Positions 17,046 to 24,729 of a stretch of 64,000 nucleotides of DNA are shown here, in pieces; position 1 is the stretch's first letter, and each line of letters begins with the position of its first letter. Position numbers and translations under genes: made by a program. Origin of the DNA: Methylosinus trichosporium OB3b (GTDB lineage Bacteria; Pseudomonadota; Alphaproteobacteria; Rhizobiales; Beijerinckiaceae); the NCBI RefSeq assembly GCF_002752655.1, contig NZ_CP023739.1, positions 124,001 through 188,000 on the forward strand. The letters run 5' to 3'. The notes beneath the pieces are model-generated. The model searched no databases. It saw only the letters and a program-made list of their open reading frames with translations, and was not told where the DNA came from.

Positions 17046-17061
17046 GTTGGCCGCGGCCAAC
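17046..17061. promoter_or_regulatory. parS: parS-type centromere site 2
   Basis: GTTGGCCGCGGCCAAC, identical to the palindrome in repB, about 110-150 bp upstream of repA. RepB bound here could also modulate the repABC promoter. Confidence 0.88.
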
Positions 17062-17104
17062 AGCCGACTCATTCTTTAGCAGCGGCTGGCCATCACCAAC
17101 CTTC

Positions 17105-17121
17105 CCTGCAAACCCTTTGCA
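17105..17121. promoter_or_regulatory. inverted repeat upstream of repA
   Basis: CTGCAAA-CCC-TTTGCAG, a perfect 7-bp inverted repeat about 170-220 bp upstream of repA. It is a possible RepA operator or promoter-flanking element; only symmetry and place support it. Confidence 0.35.
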
Positions 17122-17265
17122 GTTTGAATTCCGCCGTCTGTGACAAAATGGCCGATGCGGTGGCAGATGGGAGACTCTCTTAACGGGCCCCCATGACACC
17201 ACTTCCAATCGTCGCGGGGCGAGAATGCATGGTGCCAGACACGGAGGGTCGATTAGACGACGACT

Positions 17266-17457
17266 TCAGTCTGGTAGGGGGCCGGCAATTGACTGCGCAG
17301 AGACCGCGAAGCGCGATGAGCCATTCTCGCGCTGCACTTTTTCCAGTGCTACCACGCACGCAGCCTTGATCCGATCACGGAGAAAGGCAAGGCGACACTT
17401 GGCGATGACCGATTGCGTGACGCCATCGAGATCGACGCGCGGTAGCCCGGCGATCAC
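17266..17457 (-). CDS. possible small unknown protein or fragment
   Basis: A 63-codon frame from a GTG, open further upstream, with a protein-like composition (VDLDGVTQSVIAKCRLAFLR, then KAACVVALEKVQREN). No family is recognised and no ribosome site is clear. It lies in the 480-bp gap between the repA promoter region and the decayed DUF1403 module, so it may be a remnant. Confidence 0.2.
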   Translation of the reverse strand: MIAGLPRVDLDGVTQSVIAKCRLAFLRDRIKAACVVALEKVQRENGSSRFAVSAQSIAGPLPD

Positions 17458-17550
17458 GCTGCGGAAATGTTCTAGGCCGGCGGTATAGAGACCCGCAGAG
17501 CTCGCTGCAGCCGTTCGGGATCGATGTGAGGCCGGCGAGGGATGTCAGCT

Positions 17551-17590
17551 TCGCCGACGCGTTACGCCCGCAGGCGTAACGCGTCGGCGA
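17551..17590. repeat. 18-bp perfect inverted repeat
   Basis: TCGCCGACGCGTTACGCC is followed by a 4-nt loop and its exact reverse complement, giving a 40-bp hairpin. It sits at the edge of the decayed DUF1403 module. No T-tract follows, so it is not a standard terminator. It may be a mobile-element end or recombination site. Confidence 0.7.
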
Positions 17591-17599
17591 CGTCGTTGC

Positions 17600-18290
17600 G
17601 CTCGCGCGAGGACGAAGCCGCCTTGCGCGACGCCGAGCCCCACGCCTCCGGCGCGGACGGGACCAGCTCAGCCGACCGCGTTCGCCGATTATGGCGCGCC
17701 GTCGCAGGGCCGACCGGCGACGTTGGACGCCGCCGCACTCGCGGCCGCCGCCGCGATCGTCGATTGCCCCCCAATCTCTGGTGGCCGGCGCTCGCCGGCG
17801 CGCTCCAAAGCGCTCTCGCGGGTCACGATCAGCCACTCGCCGCGGCGGCGACGGCTGGCGTCGTGCTGGCGCGAAGGTGCCGACGACACGGCGCTCCGAG
17901 GCGGAAATCCTCGCCTGATGAGCGGCCGGTCGCCGCCGCCGCAACGCGTATGCGGCCGGAGCTGCGTAGCGCTCCGAGCCGACGCCCGCGGCCGAGCGAT
18001 CCGGATTGGCCGGACGCGCTGGCCGGCACCGTCGCGTTGGCGGCGCGGGACGCGTTGGCGCTCGCCGCTGAACAGGCTGTTGGCGGTCCCGCCGAAACTC
18101 CACGCCAAGGGCGCCGGCCGCGTCGTCGAGCTGCTGCTCGCCGACGACGCCGTTTCGCTGGCCCGCGCGGCGCGGTCGGCGCGGCTCTCGGACCGCGCTC
18201 CGCGCCGGGTGTTCGATCGGCTCTTCCAACTCGGCACCGTGCGCGAATTGTCGGGCCGCCCGGCTTTTCGCCCTTACCGACTCGGAGGAC
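17600..18290 (+). pseudogene. second DUF1403 gene, frameshifted and truncated
   Basis: Pieces in different frames align with the DUF1403 protein at 8058-9146. The first frame gives EAALRDAEPHASGADG, RVRRLWRAVAG and SDPDWPDALAGTVALAARDA. A second frame gives GAGRVVELLLADDAVSLA, then LSDRAPRRVFDRLFQLGT and ELSGRPAFRPYRL. The N-terminal third and any start are missing, and at least one frameshift separates the halves. Orientation is opposite to the intact copy. It is a diverged, dead paralogue rather than a recent duplicate. Confidence 0.85.
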
Positions 18291-18319
18291 ACCAGGGACC
18301 CGATCCCAGAAAGCCGCCC

Positions 18320-18960
18320 GGATGTGTCTTTCGACGCGGATCTCGCCGACCTGCCCGAGCCGGGGCGCTGGCGCGAATAGATGGGCCGTGTCGAGGCGGC
18401 AATTTTTTCCGCGCGCGATCCGGCGCCGCGCGAGACCCTGGCACGGCTGGTCGGGCAGGGGTCCAATCTCAACGAGCTGCGCGGGGCCCCCTACGACATC
18501 GTCCTCGTCGCCGGCGGCGGGCAGTTTCGCACGTTCTCGCGTTTCGCCGGCCCGATCCGCGTGGCAGCCGCGGGCGTGCTGCGCGACAGCGGCGCGCCCG
18601 AATTGACGCCCACCGAATTGCTGGCCCTGACCGCCATCGCCTCCTGCAGCCCGTGACCCGGGCGAAGCTCTCGCGGCTCGCCGGCCGAGAGATCAGCCGC
18701 GATGTCATCAGCCGGCTGAAGGGTCTCCAACTCATCGACGGGGCGTTGCGCGCGCCCGAGCCCGGCGCGCCTTTTGCCTATGTCACGACGCGGAAATTTC
18801 TGGAGGCCTTCGACCTCGCCAGCCTACGTCGACCTCCCCGACGACGAGCGGCAGACGGACGAGGACGCCGCCAACTTCGCCGACGGGGATGGACATCAAT
18901 CGGCGGATTGGTGATTCTGGCGCTCAGAGCGTCCGGCAGCCGAGGACGGGTCTCCAATCG
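18320..18960 (+). pseudogene. second scpB gene, broken
   Basis: Follows the DUF1403 remnant in the same order as the intact pair. It reads DVSFDADLADLPEPGRWRE, then an in-frame TAG where the intact copy has Trp, then MGRVEAAIFSARDPAPRETL and further to ELTPTELLALTAIA. After a frameshift near 18650 it continues AKLSRLAGREISRDVISRLK and APFAYVTTRKFLEAFDLASL. One stop plus at least one frameshift make it non-functional. Confidence 0.88.
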
Positions 18961-19097
18961 ACGGGCCGGACGTTTTCTCGCGCGATGTGAGAAAGGCACC
19001 TGTCATCGCCGAGTCTTACACGCCAAACGGTGTCGACCGGGGCGACGCGTCGATCGGCTCGGAAGTAGCGAAGCTCTATGCGTGAAAGGAACGCGCG

Positions 19098-19358
19098 GTG
19101 GCGATCGAGATACCGAAAGAGTCTACGAAGGAAGCGGTCTTGTCGATTCGACGCTACTTCGAAGAGAACATGGACAATGAGATCGGAAATCTAGCAGCAG
19201 AGGGCCTGCTCCGATTCCTCGTCGAGGAGATCGGTCCAATTATCTACAACAAGGCGGTCGCGGATGTGCAGAGCAGGCTGCAAGCCCGCGTAGCGGAGCT
19301 GGATGTCGAGATTCATGAGGACGAGTTCGGGTACTGGAGGAATCGCCGGCGACGCTGA
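19098..19358 (+). CDS. DUF2164 family protein
   Basis: 86 residues, GTG start with AAAGGA 7 bp upstream. It covers the whole DUF2164 domain: KEAVLSIRRYFEENMDNEIG, NLAAEGLLRFLVEEIGPIIY, NKAVADVQSRLQARVAELD and the EDEFGYWR tail. A small soluble protein of unknown function that is widespread in proteobacteria. It is intact although the region upstream is decayed. Confidence 0.88.
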   Translation: MAIEIPKESTKEAVLSIRRYFEENMDNEIGNLAAEGLLRFLVEEIGPIIYNKAVADVQSRLQARVAELDVEIHEDEFGYWRNRRRR

Positions 19359-19721
19359 TCCGGACATGATAGGCCGTCGGCAAGATTTCGATTGCCGCGA
19401 CGGTCAAAGGCGGCCATGGGCGCTAACCCGCATTTCTCACCCCCTCGTCACCGGTCGGCGGGTCATTCATATCGACGCCGAAGACCGCGCTCGCGCGGGC
19501 ATACAACCGCATCATCGGCAAGGTTTTCGGCGCTTTCATTCAGCTATGGATGAAACCCTTGCAGCGCTTGCGTCGAAAACTCGACCTGCCACGACGCGGG
19601 GGCTTCGATCTCGTCGCCGGCGCCGCGCCCTGGGTGTCTACCCTGACGCTGTGCTCGCCCTTGCTCGCGCCGCCGCAACCTGACCACGCTCGGGAGACTT
19701 TCGTCGCCGGTCACAGTTTCT
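19359..19721. other. no recognised gene
   Basis: 363 bp between DUF2164 and an IS6 copy. A plus-strand frame reads AYNRIIGKVFGAFIQLWMKP near 19500-19560 and may be the start of a gene cut off by the IS, but I do not recognise it. Confidence 0.3.
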
Positions 19722-20523
19722 GGCTCTGTCGCAAATTTTGTTTATGGACGCGACGAGCGTATGAGAGTGTTTCAGATCACGCGGCGAGGGCGTAGAACTG
19801 CTGTGCTGGACGCAATTTGCCCGTGGTCTGCAACTGGTCCTTTCGGATCATATGCATGAGCTCGATCCCCGAGAGTGTCGCAGCAGCGGATCGAAATGAT
19901 TTGAAACCCAACATCGGCCGCGTTACTCGCTTCACCGCTCGATGGTCCTGTTCGACGATATTATTGAGATATTTGATGCGGCGGATTTCGATGTCGGCTC
20001 CATGCTCCGCATTGTAGCGTTCGATCGCTGCCGTGTTGGCGCCGCTCTTGTCGATCGTGATCTTCTCCGGCTCGCCATGCTGGCCGATCGCCTTGCGCAA
20101 AAAGCGCAGCGCGCCTTTGCAGTCCCTCTTGGCCGTCAGCAGGAAATCCACCGTCGCGCCTACCTTGTCGACCGCCCGATATAGATATTTCCAGCAGCCT
20201 TTGACTTTCACGTAGGTCTCATCGAGACGCCAGCTGGATCCGATCGCGCGCTTGCGAGCACGGAACTGATTTTCCAGCAAAGGCGCATACTTGACGACCC
20301 AGCGGTTGAGCGTGGAATGGTCGACTTCGACGCCGCGCTCTTCCATCATTTCTTCGAGCTGGCGATAGCTCATGGGATACGCCACATACCAGCGGACGCT
20401 CCACAGGATCACGTCGCGTTCAAAATGGCTGCCCTTGAAATCGATCATCGCACACGTCCGCCAGCTCCACTGCCACCGATCATAGCCCCAACCGACCCGC
20501 GGTAAAAAATTCGCGACAGAACC
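19722..20523 (-). mobile_element. IS6-family insertion sequence, copy A1
   Basis: 802 bp bounded by imperfect terminal inverted repeats (GGCTCTGTCGCAAATTTTG at the left, the complement of GGTTCTGTCGCGAATTTTT at the right). It encodes one DDE transposase. It is nearly identical to copy A2 (26865-27666) in inverted orientation. No 8-bp target duplication is seen. Its right end joins directly to half of an ISAs1 transposase. Confidence 0.93.
19777..20448 (-). CDS. IS6-family transposase
   Basis: 223 residues from ATG 20448 (MIDFKGSHFERDVILWSVRW). DDE catalytic residues are visible: Asp in WRLDETYVKVKG, Asp in ITIDKSGANTAAI, and Glu in NNIVEQDHRAVKR. Full length and intact. It differs from the copy at 26940 by one residue (Gly for Ala in RDCKGALRF), so the two copies separated recently. 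Confidence 0.95.
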   Translation of the reverse strand: MIDFKGSHFERDVILWSVRWYVAYPMSYRQLEEMMEERGVEVDHSTLNRWVVKYAPLLENQFRARKRAIGSSWRLDETYVKVKGCWKYLYRAVDKVGATVDFLLTAKRDCKGALRFLRKAIGQHGEPEKITIDKSGANTAAIERYNAEHGADIEIRRIKYLNNIVEQDHRAVKRVTRPMLGFKSFRSAAATLSGIELMHMIRKDQLQTTGKLRPAQQFYALAA

Positions 20524-21270
20524 ACTATCGGCCATTCCCGTCCTGCTCGATCGCCTTTCCGAAGGCGGCTCGCTGAAGGGCGCGCTCGTCTCCATCGACG
20601 CCATCGCCACCAACGCCAGGATCGCCCAGGCGATCGTGGACAAGGGCGCCGATTATCTGCTGGCCGTCAAAGCCAATCAGCCGACCCTGCGCGCCGAGAT
20701 CGAGAGCGCTTTTTCCGCCGCGACGCGGATCGACACATGCGTCGATTTCGACAAGGGCCATGGCCGCATCGAGCAGCGCAGCGTGAGCGTCATCACCGAG
20801 GTCGATTGGCTGAACGGCGAGCGCCGCTTTCCGGGCGAGTTGCGTCTGCCGAACGCCGCGACGATCATTCGCGTCAAATCGCAGGCCGAGCTTTCCGACC
20901 GCGGCCGCTTCGAGACGCGCTACTACATCTCCTCGGCCCTTCTCCCGGCGAAGCGGGCGGGCGAGGCCGTGCGCGGCCATTGGGGCATAGAGAACCAGCT
21001 GCACTGGGTTCTCGACGTCGTCTTCGCCGAGGACCAATCCCGCTTGCGCAAAGGCCATGGCGCGCGGAACATGGCCGTCGTCAGGCATTTCGCGGTCAAC
21101 ATGATCCGCACGGCGCCAGAGCCCGAGAGCAAGCCCATGAAGCCGCAACGAAAGGCCACAAAGCCCACACGCACCAGCATCAAGCTCCGCAGAAAAATCG
21201 CGAGCTGGCAGGAGGATTATCTCGCCATCGCCTTGGGAGCCTCAGCCCGTTAACCCGGATTCGGAGCCCT
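20524..21270 (+). pseudogene. ISAs1-family transposase, C-terminal half with right end
   Basis: The frame begins abruptly at the IS6 border (AIPVLLDRLSEGGSLKGALV) and continues SIDAIATNARIAQAIVDKGA, DYLLAVKANQPTL, GHWGIENQLHWVLDVVFAED and RHFAVNMIRTAPEPE to a stop at 21251-21253. The 25-bp terminal repeat (21246-21270) follows, then GAATGTGGGA. The N-terminal half lies at 27667-27880 on the opposite strand. About 300 bp of the middle is absent, so the element is dead. Confidence 0.9.
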
Positions 21271-21280
21271 GGAATGTGGG
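21271..21280. repeat. ISAs1 target-site duplication, copy 1
   Basis: GAATGTGGGA directly after the ISAs1 end at 21270. Its reverse complement TCCCACATTC lies directly after the other ISAs1 end at 27880. Ten-base agreement at both ends shows that the two halves were one insertion, later separated by inversion. Confidence 0.9.
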
Positions 21281-21362
21281 ACGCGATCGATCGCAGCGCA
21301 GCGCGGCTCGCCGAATGCGCGCAAGAGAGACGCCGTCCCTCCCGAGTGGCCAAAAGCCTGCG

Positions 21363-21391
21363 TTGACAGGCAAACTCATAAGCTTTAGTCA
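21363..21391 (+). promoter_or_regulatory. possible sigma-70 promoter of the glycosyltransferase genes
   Basis: Perfect TTGACA at 21363-21368, a 17-bp spacer, then TAGTCA at 21386-21391, a weak -10. It lies 32 bp before the 21424 start codon and is the best candidate in the 150-bp leader. Confidence 0.4.
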
Positions 21392-21423
21392 GGCCGGAGA
21401 CCCAGTAATGATGCAGAAGGTCG

Positions 21424-24400
21424 ATGAAAGTGGTCACTTATCCGTTCCGGATCAGCCAGCGTGTCGCGCAAGCCGAAGAAGGCTCAACGGGCCATTATAA
21501 ATCGATCGACAACACTTACAGCATCTTTTTTAGAGAAAAAATCGACAGCAAGAGCGTCGTCATCAAGCCGACGGAACGAGGGTTCGCTCCGATCAAGAGC
21601 ACCTATCTGTCGCTCGACCTGTCGAGCACGACGCACTATACGCGGCTCCAGCTTCCCGTTGATTTGAAAGATTTGATCACAGTATCCGGCTCGGATGCGG
21701 CCGTCGTCGAAGTGAGCTTCTACATCGGGCCTCTGCGTGACGCCGATTCGCTCTCCTTGGTCAATATATCGATCATGGTGAATCGGGAGCGGAAGCAGTT
21801 CTTTACGAAGCTCGTCGATTTCGAGAAAAATCAAACCTGGACTGGAGAGGTACGGAAAAAAGTCGCTGTCGCGCTCGATGTGAACGCCATTCCCGACGAT
21901 ATTCCGAGCGTGATCGTGCTTGAGTTTCCGCCCTTCACGCCGCCTTTCTATATCAGCCCTGTGTCATTGAGATTCGATTCCTCTCCCGGCAACTACACCT
22001 GTGCGCCGGCGCGATACTGCCGAGCGCAAGAGTCCGATCTCGTTTGCGCCTATCTCGACATTCCGGGCGCTGCCGGCCTGTCGAATATGCAGGCGACTTC
22101 CGACGAGGCCTCCGGCGCCTTCGCGCTTTCCGGCGTTTTCCCGCTCCCGGGCGATGATTTCCGCGGGCGGGTGCTGATCCCCATCGAGCAGCTCGCGGCC
22201 GCGACGAGCTGGCGCGCCGCCGACGTGACCCTGGAGCTGTCGCATCATGCGGAGACGTCGTCGGGCGTCGTGAACGCGGAGATCGGCGTCCTCCCCGTCG
22301 ATGTCGCCGGACATCCGATCGACAGCCCCACCTGCGAGCGACGGGCGACCATCCGCAATCTGGTTCTCTCCCGCCGCGCCACCATTTCGTTTCCGCGCGC
22401 AGAAGACAGCCTGTGCGGACACGCCATCGTCCTGGACTTCGAATCGTTTCGTGGAATCGGCGAGATACGCTTCTCCTGCACTGTGCGCGTGGCGGCCGAA
22501 GACGCACCGGACGCAATCAAGGTCGAGGCGCAGGTCTCCGGCGCACCCGAGGCCGCCGACGTCCCCGCAATTTTCGACGGTCTGCATTATTTGGCGCAGA
22601 TCGGCATCGATCCGAGCGAATTGAAAGATCTCTCCCGCCAGGAGATCCAAGCCGCGACCTGGTCTCTCTATGACCGGTCCGGCTATACGGGCTTCGCTCC
22701 GCATCCGCTGTTTTCACCGTCCTGGTACGAGACGCAGCTCGACGCCGATGGACGACAACGACTCCCGGGCCTACGCAATCTCCTCGTCGATTATTCGACG
22801 CGGCCGGACCGATCGAGCCCGCACCCCCTGATCGACGAAGATTACGTCAATCTCCAGTATCGATTATTGTACGATGTTCCAGTGGAGTCGCGAAGCGCCA
22901 TCGAGATATTGACGACCAGCGACGATTTTCGCATCGATCCGCATCGCCTGTTTTCGACGATGGATGTGGCGAAGGCGCTGAACATTCCGCCGCGCTCGCG
23001 CAAGGTCGCGGACGTGCTGCTTTGCTATCTCACCGACGAAAACGCTTGGACTATTCCGCCGTCGCCTCTGTTTCGTCCCGAACGAATCGACAGCGCGAAC
23101 GAATGCCCGCTCCTGGCCTATCTGCGCGACGCGGCGTTATGGGGGCAGTCCCCGCATCCCTTGTTCGACCCGGCCTTTTTCGCCGATCAGCCGAACGCTC
23201 CCCAAAAGCGAAACATCGCTCCGCTCGCCGCCTATCTCGCAGCAGATATAAGAGAACGATCGAATCCACATCCGCAGTTCGACACTCACTATTATGCTCT
23301 GCAATTTCCACAGATTTGGGACGGAAAAATATCCGCGCTTGAGCACTATGTCCGCACCGGCGCCGGCAATCCCAGCTCCAAATTTCAAAAGCGCTATTAT
23401 CTCGCCGCCCATCCGGAAAAAGCCCTGTCCACTTCATTTTTCACCGAAGGCGGCAACGGCATAGCCTCGTTGGGCAATGGCAAATACGACGCGCCGAGGG
23501 ACACGCTCGTCGCTGCGACGGCGAATTCGCCGGTCATCGTGCAGATGACCCCGCAAAAGCCGCGCAATCCTTATTATTCGCAGCTGCCTACCGCTTTCAA
23601 GGAAGCGGGATGGGACTTCCGATTTGCGACCGACGTCGATGCGATGGCGGATTTTTCAAAGAAGCGCAAAGGCCTGATGTTCTGGTTTCATCAGCTCGAG
23701 CCCTTCTACCACGTGTCGGGAAACGACCTCTCGACAAAAACCCGCATGGTCGGCCTGGTCAAAAACCTGTCCGCCATGCGGCAGTCTGGCAACACGGTCG
23801 TTCATACCTGGCATAATCAGATACCTTATGACGCCCGCCATTTGGACGCCGACTATGAGCTCTATTTCAAGCTCGACGAAATATTGAGCCTCATCGTGAC
23901 TCATGCCGAGCACGCCGTGCCCTGGATCCGGCAGTTCTGCCCGACGGTTCCGATTCACGTCACGCCGCATCACGGCCTCACTCATCACTTCAACACGTTC
24001 ATCGACAAGCAGGTGGCCCGCAAGATCCTGAAGCTGCCGCAAGACGCTCTCATCTTCCACCACTTCGGCGAGATAAAGCCGTATAAGAACATCGGACTCC
24101 TGCTGCGCGCCTGGCGGCGATTCCGGGACGATAGTCGATACGCGAACGCCTTCCTCATGATCACCGGTCAGTGGAAACTCCACGACGCCGAGTTTCGGGA
24201 GGCGTCCGCATTGTCGGACCTCATGCTGGTGGATCGACTCCTCAACGATGAAGAGCTCGCTCTCTACATCGCCGCCGCCGACGCCTGCGTCTTCACTCAT
24301 AAGGCCGTTTGGGCCTCGGGCGCCTGCGCGACGGCCATCAGCTTCGGCAAGCCGATCATCGTGCCGACCGAGACCGGGCTCGGCAAAATCTTCGTGGACG

Positions 24401-24594
24401 AAGAGAACGGCTTCGTGTTCCCGAACAACGATGTCGAGGGACTGGTCCACACGATGAACCGGATGTGCGCGAGTTCTCTCACCCAACATATGGAATTCAT
24501 GAACAGAAGCTTGGCGGAGGAGTGGCACCCGTTTCGTCTTCAGGAACGCTATGCGAGCTTGTTCGAGAGTCTGAGGTCGACCACGGGCAAATAG
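21424..24594 (+). CDS. large glycosyltransferase (GT4-type C-terminus) with PHPLF repeats
   Basis: 1056 residues. About 1-400 is a beta-rich region without recognised catalytic motifs, seemingly two sandwich-like modules. About 410-640 holds six loosely repeated units 31-41 residues apart, each centred on a proline/aromatic motif: APHPLFSPSWY, SPHPLIDEDYV, DPHRLFSTMDV, PPSPLFRPERI, SPHPLFDPAFF, NPHPQFDTHYY. About 690-1050 is a GT-B glycosyltransferase (FHHFGEIKPYKNIGLLLRAW, then IISF/PTETGLGKIF-type nucleotide-sugar region). No signal peptide or membrane helix, so probably cytoplasmic. It is followed by a GT2-GT4 enzyme, suggesting assembly of a surface glycan. Donor and acceptor sugars are unknown. 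Confidence 0.85.
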   Translation: MKVVTYPFRISQRVAQAEEGSTGHYKSIDNTYSIFFREKIDSKSVVIKPTERGFAPIKSTYLSLDLSSTTHYTRLQLPVDLKDLITVSGSDAAVVEVSFYIGPLRDADSLSLVNISIMVNRERKQFFTKLVDFEKNQTWTGEVRKKVAVALDVNAIPDDIPSVIVLEFPPFTPPFYISPVSLRFDSSPGNYTCAPARYCRAQESDLVCAYLDIPGAAGLSNMQATSDEASGAFALSGVFPLPGDDFRGRVLIPIEQLAAATSWRAADVTLELSHHAETSSGVVNAEIGVLPVDVAGHPIDSPTCERRATIRNLVLSRRATISFPRAEDSLCGHAIVLDFESFRGIGEIRFSCTVRVAAEDAPDAIKVEAQVSGAPEAADVPAIFDGLHYLAQIGIDPSELKDLSRQEIQAATWSLYDRSGYTGFAPHPLFSPSWYETQLDADGRQRLPGLRNLLVDYSTRPDRSSPHPLIDEDYVNLQYRLLYDVPVESRSAIEILTTSDDFRIDPHRLFSTMDVAKALNIPPRSRKVADVLLCYLTDENAWTIPPSPLFRPERIDSANECPLLAYLRDAALWGQSPHPLFDPAFFADQPNAPQKRNIAPLAAYLAADIRERSNPHPQFDTHYYALQFPQIWDGKISALEHYVRTGAGNPSSKFQKRYYLAAHPEKALSTSFFTEGGNGIASLGNGKYDAPRDTLVAATANSPVIVQMTPQKPRNPYYSQLPTAFKEAGWDFRFATDVDAMADFSKKRKGLMFWFHQLEPFYHVSGNDLSTKTRMVGLVKNLSAMRQSGNTVVHTWHNQIPYDARHLDADYELYFKLDEILSLIVTHAEHAVPWIRQFCPTVPIHVTPHHGLTHHFNTFIDKQVARKILKLPQDALIFHHFGEIKPYKNIGLLLRAWRRFRDDSRYANAFLMITGQWKLHDAEFREASALSDLMLVDRLLNDEELALYIAAADACVFTHKAVWASGACATAISFGKPIIVPTETGLGKIFVDEENGFVFPNNDVEGLVHTMNRMCASSLTQHMEFMNRSLAEEWHPFRLQERYASLFESLRSTTGK

Positions 24595-24729
24595 GCTCGG
24601 GCTGGCGCTTCGCCGCAGGGCCTCCGGGCGCTGTCGAAGGGCCATTGTATGGCGACGCGTCGACGAGGCTGCGTGCGAGAGCCATGCGCCGCATCCATGG
24701 ACGGAGGGTTGAAGGTGGAGCAAACGGGC

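Noticed and set aside
17723..19180. 485-codon frame
   Set aside because: Mixed pieces of the broken DUF1403 and scpB copies and the start of DUF2164; not one protein.
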